From Collinsella sp. AF25-2LB (GTDB lineage: Bacteria > Actinomycetota > Coriobacteriia > Coriobacteriales > Coriobacteriaceae): a stretch of DNA of 64,000 bases. The stretch is from contig NZ_QRUF01000006.1 of the NCBI RefSeq assembly GCF_003458415.1, forward strand, positions 46,081-110,080, in the 5' to 3' direction. Under the pieces are notes generated by a model, which saw only the letters and a list, made by a program, of their open reading frames with translations, was not told the DNA's origin and ran no database searches. Both the position numbers and the translations under genes were made by a program. This document shows, in pieces, positions 33,563-43,350 of the stretch. Within the stretch, counting starts at the first letter, position 1; the number at the start of each line of letters is the position of its first letter.

Positions 33563-34300
33563 TTATTTTACTGCAAACTCCGGGCTAAATACTACCCTGC
33601 CCAGGCGAACGAGTGTAGAGCCCTCCTCAAGGGCAGGCTCAAAGTCCTCGCTCATGCCGCAGGAAAGCTCAGGTAGGTTCAAATCGGGATGCGCCGCCTC
33701 CAGCTCATCCCTCAGCTCACGAAGCCCCGCAAAGGTGCGGCGTGCCACATCCTTATTCCCCCGGGGCGCCATAGTCATAAGCCCCTGCACGCAAATTCCC
33801 TCAAGCTCCGCAAGCTCACCCGCGGCGGCGCGAATCTCATCGGGCGAAAAGCCTCCCTTCGACTCTTCACCACTCACATTGACCTCAATGAGCACACGCT
33901 GAGGGCCGGCAAGCTCGCCTGCCCCAATCTTGCGGACAGCACGGCTCGAGATCGCCTGCGCCAGATGCAGCGAACCCACCGAGTGAATCAGCTCGGCTGA
34001 GCCCAGCACCGCATTTATCTTATTGGTCTGCAGGTTGCCGATCATATCGAAGCGCACCTCGGGCAGCTCCGGATGCTCCGCCAGACCCGCGAGCTTGCGA
34101 ACCAGCTCCTGCGGGCGGTTCTCGGCAAAATGGCGATACCCCGCCTGGATGGCGGCAACGGTCTCATCGACACCAACGGTCTTGGACACGGCAATGAGGC
34201 GCGCGGCGTCGTGGGGGCGGCCCGCGCGATCGAGCGCCGCATAAAAACGTTCCAGAATCCGCTCGCGGCGAGCGCGCATCAAGTCCAAATAGTTATCCAT
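33563..34300 (-). CDS. yggS: PLP homeostasis protein YggS
   Basis: The 245-residue protein is a YggS/PLPBP family alanine-racemase-fold member. The PLP lysine lies in LIAVSKTVGVDE (residue 40 of the ATG-34300 protein), followed by FAENRPQEL, MIGNLQTNK and LSCGMSEDFEPAL, all family signatures. It binds PLP and keeps its free level in check, with effects on amino acid balance. GGAGG precedes the ATG by 9 nt. In many genomes it follows pgeF in the division cluster; here phoU and the pst genes intervene. Confidence 0.92.
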   Translation of the reverse strand: MDNYLDLMRARRERILERFYAALDRAGRPHDAARLIAVSKTVGVDETVAAIQAGYRHFAENRPQELVRKLAGLAEHPELPEVRFDMIGNLQTNKINAVLGSAELIHSVGSLHLAQAISSRAVRKIGAGELAGPQRVLIEVNVSGEESKGGFSPDEIRAAAGELAELEGICVQGLMTMAPRGNKDVARRTFAGLRELRDELEAAHPDLNLPELSCGMSEDFEPALEEGSTLVRLGRVVFSPEFAVK

Positions 34301-34350
34301 TGCTAATCGCCTCCGCTGACAGCCAAACAAGTAGTCCCATGCTAACGCAA

Positions 34351-34382
34351 GAGCGCGGCCCCGCATGTGCAAGGCCGCGCTC
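34351..34382 (-). terminator. Intrinsic terminator after phoU
   Basis: GAGCGCGGCC and GGCCGCGCTC flank a 12-nt loop; the minus strand continues CTTGCG, a weak T tract. Confidence 0.65.
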
Positions 34383-34419
34383 ACTTAGGTATTTACAATC
34401 TTTCGATGAACGGGGTTAC

Positions 34420-35277
34420 TTACTCCTCGTCGTCCTCGCCATCGTCCTCGTCCTCAAGATGATCGAGCAGGTAGCGAAGACCCTCGCTGACCTCGTTAAC
34501 GGGCACCTTGGCAACGTAGCGTGCATCGACGGCGGGCCTCATGATAACACCCTCGCCCGAAGGCACGCGCATGCTCTCGAGCTCATCCTCATCAGTGCAG
34601 GCGATATCACCGGCAGTCATACGCTGTCCGGTCAACAGGAAGGTCAGACGGCAGGCGGCATCGATGGAAATCGAGGCGATGCGATCGAGATAGCGCGATA
34701 CCATGATGGCGCGGCGCAGGTCGTCATAGTTGCTGTCGTCGTCCATAAAATCGCCCGTGTCCATGCGGTTAAAGGTGCGGAAGAACTTCTCGTAGGCGGC
34801 GTGCACTGGCTCGTCCTCGACGGCCAAGTTGCAGATGATGGACATGTCGTTGGTGACGAGCGCAGAAAGCGAAGAGCCCAGTACCTGGTAGACGGCCTCA
34901 GCCTCGGCCTCGACCGTGCCGACAAGCTCCTTGGGCAGCGAGATGTCGGCCTTGATCATATGACGCGTGGCGCGGCAAATCTGGCGAACCTTATCGGTCA
35001 TGCGCTGCAGGTTAAAGTCGACGTAGATGATCGTCTGCAGCAAGCGAAAGTCGGAGGCGACCGGTGACTGCGTGGCAATCAGGTTGTAGCAGACGGCCTC
35101 CAGGTTGGCGCAGCGTGCGTCAATCGAAAGCGTGCGCTTCTTGGTCTTGGTGGCGAGCTTGCGGTCGTCGGTCACATAGGCCTTCACGGCATCGTGGAGG
35201 GCCAGATCGACGGCCTCGTAGATGCTCAGCATCTCGTGACGGGCCTCGATGAGCTGACGGGAAAACAGTTTGCGCAT
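34420..35277 (-). CDS. phoU: PhoU family phosphate regulator
   Basis: The 285-residue protein has two PhoU three-helix repeats (residues ~8-90 and ~115-215; SRYLDRIASISIDAA in the second) followed by an extension ending in an acidic tail rich in Asp and Glu. PhoU couples the Pst transporter to the PhoR kinase and stops the phosphate response when phosphate is high. The acidic tail is longer than usual. It is the last gene of the pst operon, and GGAG precedes its ATG. No phoR/phoB pair is in the window. Confidence 0.88.
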   Translation of the reverse strand: MRKLFSRQLIEARHEMLSIYEAVDLALHDAVKAYVTDDRKLATKTKKRTLSIDARCANLEAVCYNLIATQSPVASDFRLLQTIIYVDFNLQRMTDKVRQICRATRHMIKADISLPKELVGTVEAEAEAVYQVLGSSLSALVTNDMSIICNLAVEDEPVHAAYEKFFRTFNRMDTGDFMDDDSNYDDLRRAIMVSRYLDRIASISIDAACRLTFLLTGQRMTAGDIACTDEDELESMRVPSGEGVIMRPAVDARYVAKVPVNEVSEGLRYLLDHLEDEDDGEDDEE

Positions 35278-35369
35278 GGTTCACTCCAATCAGTTGGGTG
35301 CGGTCATGCCGCCCGCACAGTGAATACGCACCGGACCAGATCCGATCGGCTTGGGACTAGTCGCACCGA

Positions 35370-36173
<804 letters not shown>

Positions 36174-36185
36174 GGGACTCCTTAA

Positions 36186-37091
36186 CTAGCGACGCTTGCG
36201 CGACAGGAAGCGCGCAAACAGGTTGAAGGCCAGAATGATCACCATCAGCAAGAGCGCGGTGCCGTAGGCTGCGTTCATGTTGATGCCGTCGTTGGCAAGC
36301 AGATACAGGTGAACCGTCATGGGGCGGCCGGAATCGAGCGGCGAAATAGGTAGATTGATGGCCTGCCCCATGGTATAGAGCACCACCGCGGTCTCGCCAA
36401 TGGCACGGCCGATGGCGAGAACGATGCCCGTGGCAATACGGCCAAAGGCAGAGGGAAGCACGATCTTGGAGACAACCTGCCACTTGGTGGCGCCCAGGCC
36501 ATATGCGCCCCAGCGGATATAGCGCGGAACGGCGCGAATGGCCTCTTCGGTGGTACGCATGACGATGGGAAGCATCAAGAGCGCGAGTGCCAGGGCGGCC
36601 GAGACCATCGAAAGGCCCAGGCCCATGGCCTCGACAAACAAGGCGTAGCCAAACAGGCCCATAACGATGGAGGGCACCGAGGCCAAAGCGTCAGCAGCGT
36701 AGCGAATGAGCTCGACGACCTTGCCCTGCTTGGCGTACTCGGCCAGATAGACGGCTGCCAGCACAGCGATCGGCGTGCAGATAAGCATGGCGAGCGCCGT
36801 CACGTAGACGGTCGAGACGATCGTGGGCCAAATTCCGCCCTCGGCGTTGACGCCCTGGGGCCAACCGAAGATAAAGTCGAGCGAGATGTGTGGCAGGCCG
36901 TTGATGACCACGTAGGCGATGATAGCGACCAGCACCAGCGTGGTGATGTAGGCAGCGGCACGAAACACGCCAAGCATGATCTTGTTGGACAGGTCCTTGT
37001 TGATGCGGCCCTTCTTGCCGTGGGAAAGGGCACGCTTGATGCGCTCGCGCGACGAGGTCGTATCGACCGTCGTGTCAACGGAATCGGACAT
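36186..37091 (-). CDS. pstA: Phosphate ABC transporter permease PstA
   Basis: The 301-residue permease has a charged cytoplasmic N-terminus (residues 1-45), then six membrane helices. The EAA-type coupling loop is in ALMLPIVMRTTEEAIRAVPRYIRWGAYGLGATKWQV (residues ~195-230). It pairs with PstC to form the membrane channel. Its start is 3 nt after the pstC stop, typical of a tightly coupled operon. Confidence 0.94.
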   Translation of the reverse strand: MSDSVDTTVDTTSSRERIKRALSHGKKGRINKDLSNKIMLGVFRAAAYITTLVLVAIIAYVVINGLPHISLDFIFGWPQGVNAEGGIWPTIVSTVYVTALAMLICTPIAVLAAVYLAEYAKQGKVVELIRYAADALASVPSIVMGLFGYALFVEAMGLGLSMVSAALALALLMLPIVMRTTEEAIRAVPRYIRWGAYGLGATKWQVVSKIVLPSAFGRIATGIVLAIGRAIGETAVVLYTMGQAINLPISPLDSGRPMTVHLYLLANDGINMNAAYGTALLLMVIILAFNLFARFLSRKRR

Positions 37092-37094
37092 AGC

Positions 37095-38021
37095 CTACCC
37101 CCTCTTCTTCTTGGAAATCAGACGGACGATGCCCACCAGCGTGGCGGAGATGATAAACAGGACCACGCCCATGCCGAACAGCGCCGAGCGATGCAGACCC
37201 GAGGAATAGCTCATGTCGAGCGCGATCTGGCTCGTGAGCGTCGAGATAGGGCTCGCAATGCTGTCGGGAATAACCGGGGCGTTACCCACGACCATGAGCA
37301 CGGCCATGGTCTCTCCGATGGCACGGCCCATACCCAGCACGATGGCATCCACGATACCCAGCTTAGCGGCAGGTAGCACGACCTTATAGATGGTCTGCCA
37401 CTTAGTAGCACCCATGGCATACGATGCCTCGCGAATGCCCATGGGAATGGAATTGAGGGCATCGATGGTGAGCGTGGTGATGGTAGGGACGATCATGATG
37501 GCGAGCACAAACCACGCCGTCAGCGCACCAAAACCAAGGCCGCCGGTCAGTTGTGCGATAAACGGGCGGATGATGATCATGCCAAAGAAGCCGTAGATGA
37601 TGGAGGGTATGCCCGCCAGCAGGTCAACGGCGGGGCTGATGAGCTTGCGCACGCGCTTGCTGGCAATCTCGACCAGGTAAACGGCCGTACCCACGCCCAG
37701 CGGCACGCCCATGGCGAGCGCACCGACGGTCACCAGACCTGAGCCGGCAAGCAGCGACATGATGCCGTAGTGGCCCTCAGAGGGCGCCCACGTAAAGCTA
37801 AAGAAGTCCGCCAGACCGATGTCGGTAAAGACGGGCAGCGCCGAGTACGTGGTAAAGACAAAAATCAGGATGACGGTAACGACCGCCAAAAACGCGCAGG
37901 CAAAGAAGATCCACTGCAGCGCCTTCTCCTTGATATAGGTACTGCGCGATACGAGCGCCAGCTCGCGCTTCTTGGGTGCCTGAGCATTCTGCTCAGTCTG
38001 GGAGTTTTCCTGTGCTTCCAT
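37095..38021 (-). CDS. pstC: Phosphate ABC transporter permease PstC
   Basis: The 308-residue permease has about six helices and the coupling motif SIPMGIREASYAMGATKWQTI near residue 215. The ATG at 38021 directly follows the pstS stop. AAGGGGAG in the pstS end is its ribosome site, so translation is coupled. A GTG 9 nt upstream is possible but too close to the SD. Confidence 0.94.
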   Translation of the reverse strand: MEAQENSQTEQNAQAPKKRELALVSRSTYIKEKALQWIFFACAFLAVVTVILIFVFTTYSALPVFTDIGLADFFSFTWAPSEGHYGIMSLLAGSGLVTVGALAMGVPLGVGTAVYLVEIASKRVRKLISPAVDLLAGIPSIIYGFFGMIIIRPFIAQLTGGLGFGALTAWFVLAIMIVPTITTLTIDALNSIPMGIREASYAMGATKWQTIYKVVLPAAKLGIVDAIVLGMGRAIGETMAVLMVVGNAPVIPDSIASPISTLTSQIALDMSYSSGLHRSALFGMGVVLFIISATLVGIVRLISKKKRG

Positions 38022-38022
38022 G

Positions 38023-38859
38023 CTACTCACTCCCCTTCTCGTCGTTGGTGACGGGAATAAAGCCCGCCTCGCGAATCTGCTTGTCCATCTTTTCGGACGT
38101 CACGTAGTCGATGTAATCCTGCGCCTGCTGCGAAGGCGCACCCTTCACAAAGAAGTAAAGGTCGCGCGAGATGGGATAGCCGCCACTCGCGACCGTCTTC
38201 TCGGACGCCTCAACATGATTGACCGAGACAGCCTTGACCGAGGTCTTGGCGTTGAGGCTATCGACGAAGCCCAGCGAAATGTAGCCGATGGCCCCACGCG
38301 AACGAGATACCACGTCGCGCACCTGGCCCGTACCCGAAAGAACAGCCGAGCGGCGATCGAACGGCGTGCCATCCATCACGATGGTACGGAAGGCCTCGCG
38401 CGTACCGGACGCCTCGTCTCGGTTGATGACCTGAATCCTCAGGTCCTCGCCACCGACCTCTTTCCAATTGGTAATCTTGCCGGCGTAGATATCGCGGAGC
38501 TGCTCGGTCGAGAGGTTATCGACGGGGTTGTCGTCGTTCACGATGACCGCAATACCGTCGTGGGCAATGACGATGGGAGTCAGGCCCAGATCCTGTTCGT
38601 CGGCATTGAGTCCACGGGAGGAGCTGGCGATATCGGCCGTGCCGGCGCTGACGGCCTCGATCCCAGCGGAAGAACCCAAACCGGAAACGAGCACGTCGAT
38701 GCCGGTCTCCTCCTTAAAGCCCTCGGCCGCAATCTCGGCGATAGGAAGGCAGGTCGTGGAGCCGGCCACGGTAATGGAAGAGGTAGAAGATCCCGAAGAA
38801 CAGGCGCACAGCGTAAGCGTAAGCACAGCGGCGCTCAGGACCGATACGATCTTTCTCAT
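38023..38859 (-). CDS. pstS: Phosphate-binding lipoprotein PstS
   Basis: The 278-residue substrate-binding protein has a lipoprotein signal with cleavage before the cysteine of LTLCACSSG (residues ~15-22). Phosphate-binding PBP features follow: SITVAGSTTCLPIAE, GLGSSAGIEAVSAGTADIASSSR and NRDEASGTREAF. It captures phosphate outside the membrane. Its start overlaps the pgeF stop by four bases (ATGA), so it is translated as part of the pgeF-pst operon. Confidence 0.95.
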   Translation of the reverse strand: MRKIVSVLSAAVLTLTLCACSSGSSTSSITVAGSTTCLPIAEIAAEGFKEETGIDVLVSGLGSSAGIEAVSAGTADIASSSRGLNADEQDLGLTPIVIAHDGIAVIVNDDNPVDNLSTEQLRDIYAGKITNWKEVGGEDLRIQVINRDEASGTREAFRTIVMDGTPFDRRSAVLSGTGQVRDVVSRSRGAIGYISLGFVDSLNAKTSVKAVSVNHVEASEKTVASGGYPISRDLYFFVKGAPSQQAQDYIDYVTSEKMDKQIREAGFIPVTNDEKGSE

Positions 38860-39656
38860 AGCATCACGCCGATCGCAGCATGGCGCCCACAGGTGCCGTC
38901 CTCGTTACGGTAGGAATAAAAGCGGTCGTTCTGACGCACGGTCGAAAGCTGGGTATCCACGATATCATCCGCGTCGACACCGACATCTACCAGCGCCTCG
39001 CGAATGGCAGCGGAAAGATCAAGCATGCGAGAGGTATTCGCATCGATGCAAGAGAACTCGGCGGCAAAGCGATCCATGAGTTCCTGGGATACCTCATATT
39101 CGTCACCCAAGATATGGGGGCCGATATAGGCGGAAACGTCGCTCGCATCGCAACCGGCAGCATCGCAAAGCGCCTGGCACGCCTTGGCGGAAATACGTGC
39201 AATCGTGCCCTTCCAACCGGAGTGCACCACGGCAAATCCGCCGGGGGCCACCAGCACCACGGGAACGCAGTCGGCAAAGCAGAGCAGCACGGGCACGTTA
39301 TGCGCCGTGCAGACGATGGCATCACAGCCCTCGGCAATCTGCTCGCGAACGTCCTCAAGGTCATCGGCGCCGTTCGAGGTCACCGCAACGATATGATCAC
39401 CATGGACCTGATTGGGAACGAGCAGGTTGTGCTCGCACTCGGCGGCACCCATAGCCTCGAGCGCACGACAACGATTTTCTTGAACAGCAAAGGGGTCATC
39501 GCCAACATGCGAGCCCAAGTTGAGTGAGGAGTACGCATCTTCGGAAACGCCACCGGCGCGCTCGGTGAAGGCAAAGCGAACATCGGATGTCGCGCCCTCC
39601 ACCAACGTAACTCCATCATGGTCGACACGCGAAACTTTGTCCGCACGTGCTGCCAT
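38856..39656 (-). CDS. pgeF: PgeF/YfiH family (multicopper oxidase-like) protein
   Basis: The 266-residue protein is the YfiH/YlmD/PgeF family, which includes an enzyme that removes wrongly made UDP-MurNAc-L-Ser during peptidoglycan synthesis. NQVHGDHI, VLLCFADCVPVVLV and VVHSGWKGTIARI carry the metal-binding histidine and cysteine residues. AGGAGG lies 7 nt before the ATG at 39656. Family members commonly sit next to ftsZ. Here it leads into pstS by a 4-base overlap. Confidence 0.9.
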   Translation of the reverse strand: MAARADKVSRVDHDGVTLVEGATSDVRFAFTERAGGVSEDAYSSLNLGSHVGDDPFAVQENRCRALEAMGAAECEHNLLVPNQVHGDHIVAVTSNGADDLEDVREQIAEGCDAIVCTAHNVPVLLCFADCVPVVLVAPGGFAVVHSGWKGTIARISAKACQALCDAAGCDASDVSAYIGPHILGDEYEVSQELMDRFAAEFSCIDANTSRMLDLSAAIREALVDVGVDADDIVDTQLSTVRQNDRFYSYRNEDGTCGRHAAIGVML

Positions 39657-39761
39657 ACTAAAGCCTCCTAATAACACAAGTACCGCGGCATCGCCGCTAC
39701 AGCCCGCGTTTATACGGCTGTCATACTTCTCTAAAAGGATACCTGCTGCGCTGGAGGCAAT

Positions 39762-39779
39762 CGTAAAGGGAACGTAAAG
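39762..39779 (-). promoter_or_regulatory. PhoB-type direct repeat ahead of pgeF-pst
   Basis: CTTTACG occurs twice with an 11-bp period (CTTTACGTTCCCTTTACG on the minus strand). Direct repeats at that period are what PhoB/PhoP-type regulators bind. A TATCCT -10 lies about 20 bp downstream with no good -35, as in activator-dependent Pho promoters. Confidence 0.55.
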
Positions 39780-39811
39780 AGATTGGAGGTTCTAGTTTAC
39801 AAAGTCGAAAT

Positions 39812-39841
39812 AAAAAGGGCGCGTCCATACGGACACGCCCC
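39812..39841 (-). terminator. Intrinsic terminator after ftsZ
   Basis: GGGCGTGTCC pairs with GGACGCGCCC (one wobble), then TTTTTATTT on the minus strand. Confidence 0.85.
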
Positions 39842-39866
39842 TGTGCACAACAATGCAAAGAACGAC

Positions 39867-41021
39867 TTAGAAGCTGCCGCGCTTCAGGAAGTCGGGAAGC
39901 TCGAACTGATCGTTGCCGAAGTTAGGAAGCTCGGTGCCACCGACGTTGCGGGTCGGAGCGGCCTGAGCCGGGCTCGTGGCAGGAGCGGTGCGCTGCGGCT
40001 CAGCGGAGGCAGCGGCCTTGCTCTGAGACTGCTGAGCAGCAAAGAGCTCGTCCTGACGGTTGACGTTGGAGTCGGAGAAGCCCGTAGCGATGACGGTGAT
40101 ACGCACCTGATCGCCCAGGGACTCGTCGACAACGGTACCGAAGATGATGTTGGCCTCGGGGTCGACGGCGTTGGCGACAACGTCGGCGGCGTCGCTGATC
40201 TCCTGGATGCCCAGGTCCTTGGAACCGGCGATGGAGAGCAGCACGCGCGTGGCACCATCGATGGAGCTCTCGAGCAGCGGGCTGGAGATGGCCTGCTGGG
40301 CAGCGTCGACGGCACGGGTGTCCCCAGAAGAGGTACCGATACCCATCATGGCGGTACCGGCCTGCTTCATGATGGTCTTAACATCGGCGAAGTCCAGGTT
40401 GATGATACCGGGGACGGTGATGAGGTCGGTGATGCCCTGGGTGCCCTGGGAAAGGACGCCATCGGCAATCGCGAAGGCCTCGAGCATGGTGGTCTTCTTC
40501 TCGGCGATGTCGAGCAGCTTATCGTTAGGGATGACGATCATGGTGTCGACGCAATCGGAGAGGGTCTTAATGCCCTCCTCGGCGCTCTTCTTGCGCTTGC
40601 GGCCCTCGAAGGTGAAGGGCTTGGTCACGACGGCGACGGTCAGCGCACCGACCTCGTTCATCGCGATATCGGCAACGATGGGAGCAGCGCCGGTACCGGT
40701 GCCACCGCCCTCGCCGCAGGTGATGAACACCATGTCGGCGCCAGCGAGCGCCTCGGCAATGTCGTCGCGGGACTCATCGGCAGCCTTGCGGCCAACCTCG
40801 GGGTTGGCGCCGGCGCCCAGGCCGCGGGTAAGGTCGGTGCCGATGTGCACCTTGATATCGGCATCAGAGATCGCGAGTGCCTGAGCATCGGTGTTGATGG
40901 CAACAAACTCGACGCCGCGGATGCCCTCTTCGATCATTCGATTGACCGCGTTGGTACCGCCGCCGCCGACGCCGACCACCTTAATGACGGCAAGGTAGTT
41001 GTTGATCTCTGTCTCGTGCAT
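39867..41021 (-). CDS. ftsZ: Cell division protein FtsZ
   Basis: The 384-residue tubulin homolog builds the division ring. The GTP-binding loop GGGTGTG is at residues 105-111, [16 protein letters not shown] at 14-29, and the catalytic NLDFADV T7 loop near 209. A flexible Ala/Gln/Pro linker (~320-365) leads to the conserved C-terminal peptide [11 protein letters not shown], which binds SepF. CGGAGG lies 6 nt before the ATG at 41021. Hence the N-terminal [10 protein letters not shown] part of the longer frame is not included. Confidence 0.97.
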   Translation of the reverse strand: MHETEINNYLAVIKVVGVGGGGTNAVNRMIEEGIRGVEFVAINTDAQALAISDADIKVHIGTDLTRGLGAGANPEVGRKAADESRDDIAEALAGADMVFITCGEGGGTGTGAAPIVADIAMNEVGALTVAVVTKPFTFEGRKRKKSAEEGIKTLSDCVDTMIVIPNDKLLDIAEKKTTMLEAFAIADGVLSQGTQGITDLITVPGIINLDFADVKTIMKQAGTAMMGIGTSSGDTRAVDAAQQAISSPLLESSIDGATRVLLSIAGSKDLGIQEISDAADVVANAVDPEANIIFGTVVDESLGDQVRITVIATGFSDSNVNRQDELFAAQQSQSKAAASAEPQRTAPATSPAQAAPTRNVGGTELPNFGNDQFELPDFLKRGSF

Positions 41022-41220
41022 GTCGGTCCTCCGAACAAAGGTTATAGCCATAGCATGGGTCGACCCCTGCGCACATTAACCTTCAGGTTGAAAGTAAATG
41101 CAAAGGTAAACCGTATTATGTTTGCACATTATGAACGTATCAGTCAAATAATTGACCGTGAAAACCAAACAAACCAGATAAACGGCGTGGTATGGCCCCT
41201 CAACAAAGCATCAACCAGCG
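41022..41220 (-). promoter_or_regulatory. ftsZ upstream region with two palindromes
   Basis: The ~200-nt ftsQ-ftsZ gap is A/T rich and carries GTCAA-N4-TTGAC (41143-41156) and AACCTTCAGGTTGA (41078-41091). The second almost matches a motif upstream of mraZ. The region probably has a promoter of its own for ftsZ; no clear -35/-10 pair was fixed. Confidence 0.45.
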
Positions 41221-42477
41221 CTACGAGGTCGGAGCGTTCCTAAATGTATAGTTACCCGGAGAGCGCACATTGATATACGTTACGCCCTCTACCTGCGAAA
41301 GCAGCTTGGTGACTACGCGCTCCTTCTTGACGATATCGTTCGAATCGCCCAGCGACACCTCAATGCCGTTATTGAGGTTTGCCGAGATGGCTTCGACCGA
41401 AGGCGTGGAAATATCCTTGACTTGTCCCAAGAACTCGCTCGAAAAACCACGCACATAATCCAAGCCAGCCTTAACGGCCTTGGAGCTCACCGCCTGGCCG
41501 GAAACCGGAGCGACATCCGCCGAGACATCAGTCAACAACACCGCGCCATAGTGCTTAGCGAGCGCCAGCGCGGCATCGATTCCGGTCAAGGTATTTGAGC
41601 CCTGCCCTGTCGTGATGACGTTGCCTTGGTCGTCCACTTCGACCGACGTCGACAGTGGGGCGATCCAGGTGTCATCATCCCCGATGGCCCAGGCAAGGTC
41701 ATCGGAACTGATATAGGCAATTGCGATGACCTTGCGCTCCATCGGCGTAATGATGAGCGTATGCGGGAACTGACGCTGGACATCCACGCCCGAGACCCAC
41801 GGATTCTGCTTGAGGTCCTCGGTAATCTGGTCGGGATCGACGTTAAAAAGCGACGTTCCCTCGGGCAAATCGATCAGCTGGATAGCATCGTGCTTCGTCA
41901 CATGCTCGCTGCCTTGAATCTGAATATCAGTGGCGGTAAACAATCCAGAGTTGATCACCACGATGGCAACGACGACGAGCACGGCCAAGGCGGCCAGAAC
42001 GCCGCCCACGATTTTGCCTTTGCCTGCAACGACAGAAGCGGCGTCTGATGTTTTATTTACCATCGCCCCAAGTGAAGATAACGGGTTGACGCTTTTTTTA
42101 CCCGAAGGCTTCTTGGCGGTAGCCGGCACCGATGTCAGCGAGCGCGGTTTCGATGCGCCCAGCGTGCGACCTGGACGCGGCGCTTTAGTTCCCGTCGAGG
42201 GCTTAGGAGTTGCCATGGGACGGGCGGGTTTGGCGCCCATAACAGGCTTTGACGTCACCGAGGGACGCGAGGACTTTTTTGCGGCCGGACGATTACCGAG
42301 CTGCGAGCCGACAACCGGACGACTGGTCTGTCGAGCATGCCCGACAGACTTAGAGTGCGCGACGGTATTGCGTTGAGGTTTGGCAGGCGCGCCGGAACGC
42401 CCTCCGGCGCGGCGGAAGGTGGGTTTCGATGCTCTAGAAGCCGAGGAATTTAACTTCCGGTCTGAGCTCGATGCCAT
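41221..42477 (-). CDS. ftsQ: Division protein FtsQ/DivIB
   Basis: The 418-residue protein has a very long (about 155 residues) basic, Pro/Ser/Lys-rich cytoplasmic tail, one membrane helix at residues 156-176, then a POTRA domain (FTATDIQIQGSEHVTKHDAIQLIDLPEG) and the beta domain. FtsQ/DivIB links early and late division proteins outside the membrane. The tail is about five times longer than in E. coli FtsQ. The start overlaps murB by 44 bp; GGGAGG precedes the ATG at only 3 nt. Confidence 0.9.
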   Translation of the reverse strand: MASSSDRKLNSSASRASKPTFRRAGGRSGAPAKPQRNTVAHSKSVGHARQTSRPVVGSQLGNRPAAKKSSRPSVTSKPVMGAKPARPMATPKPSTGTKAPRPGRTLGASKPRSLTSVPATAKKPSGKKSVNPLSSLGAMVNKTSDAASVVAGKGKIVGGVLAALAVLVVVAIVVINSGLFTATDIQIQGSEHVTKHDAIQLIDLPEGTSLFNVDPDQITEDLKQNPWVSGVDVQRQFPHTLIITPMERKVIAIAYISSDDLAWAIGDDDTWIAPLSTSVEVDDQGNVITTGQGSNTLTGIDAALALAKHYGAVLLTDVSADVAPVSGQAVSSKAVKAGLDYVRGFSSEFLGQVKDISTPSVEAISANLNNGIEVSLGDSNDIVKKERVVTKLLSQVEGVTYINVRSPGNYTFRNAPTS

Positions 42478-43345
42478 ACGCCTCCCTCACCTTTCCGTGC
42501 ACATGTCTGATAACCGCGGCAACGTCATCGGCCGAGGCAGTTCCGTTATTAACGATAAAATTAGCGTGAACGGGCGAAACTTCCGCGCCGCCAATCGAAA
42601 AACCCTTTAATCCACAATCCTCGATAAGCTTGCCCACACTCGCATCGGGCGGGTTGCGAAAGACCGACCCGCAGGATGCGCGACCCATGGGCTGCGTACG
42701 CTTGCGCCTCGTCAGGTACCGCTCCATGCGCTCGCGAATGTCGGCCTTGGGCGCCGGTTTAAGCTTGAGCACGCACTCGAGGATAATCTCATTGCGGGGA
42801 AGGCTACATTCGCGGTAGCCCCAAGTGATCTCGGACCCCGCATAATGCTTGATACCGGATGCCGGGTCAAACGTTACGACATCCTCAACCAGCGAGCCAA
42901 TCCACTCGGTCCGTGTGCCGGCATTCATAGATATCGCACCGCCAACCGAGCCAGGGATGCCAACGGCAAACTCAAGGCCCGAGAGGCTACGCGACAGGGC
43001 ATCGTTGACCAGGCGCGCAAACATCACGCCCGCACCGACCGTCAGCGTACAACCGTCATCGGCAACAACCGTGCGCTGAAACTCACGTCCGAGCGAAATG
43101 ACGGCGCCGCGATAACCGCCATCGGCAACCAGCAGATTGGAGCCCTTGCCGATGATGACCCACGGCACCTGCTCGCGATCGAGCACCGCCACGGCGCGGC
43201 GGAGGGCATGATAGCTATGGCACGTCACAAAGAGGTCGGCCTTGCCGCCGATACGATAGCTCGTATGACGCGCAAGGCGCTCGTCCTCGATCACATCCGT
43301 GTCGATCATGCCCGAGAGCGCCATGACGGCATTAAACAGATCCAT
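42434..43345 (-). CDS. murB: UDP-N-acetylenolpyruvoylglucosamine reductase
   Basis: The 303-residue FAD enzyme reduces UDP-GlcNAc-enolpyruvate to UDP-MurNAc. Blocks are WVIIGKGSNLLVADGGYRG near residue 58, IPGSVGGAISMNAG near 128, GYRECSLP near 170 and SCGSVFRNP near 216. It is a short, type IIb-like MurB. The ATG is 5 nt after the murC stop without a clear SD, so translation is probably coupled to murC. Confidence 0.93.
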   Translation of the reverse strand: MDLFNAVMALSGMIDTDVIEDERLARHTSYRIGGKADLFVTCHSYHALRRAVAVLDREQVPWVIIGKGSNLLVADGGYRGAVISLGREFQRTVVADDGCTLTVGAGVMFARLVNDALSRSLSGLEFAVGIPGSVGGAISMNAGTRTEWIGSLVEDVVTFDPASGIKHYAGSEITWGYRECSLPRNEIILECVLKLKPAPKADIRERMERYLTRRKRTQPMGRASCGSVFRNPPDASVGKLIEDCGLKGFSIGGAEVSPVHANFIVNNGTASADDVAAVIRHVHGKVREAYGIELRPEVKFLGF

Positions 43346-43350
43346 TAGAC

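Noticed and set aside
39783-41243. 486-residue plus-strand frame
   Set aside because: Reverse-complement shadow of ftsZ, rich in Gly/Asp/Leu/Val as expected of antisense frames in this composition.
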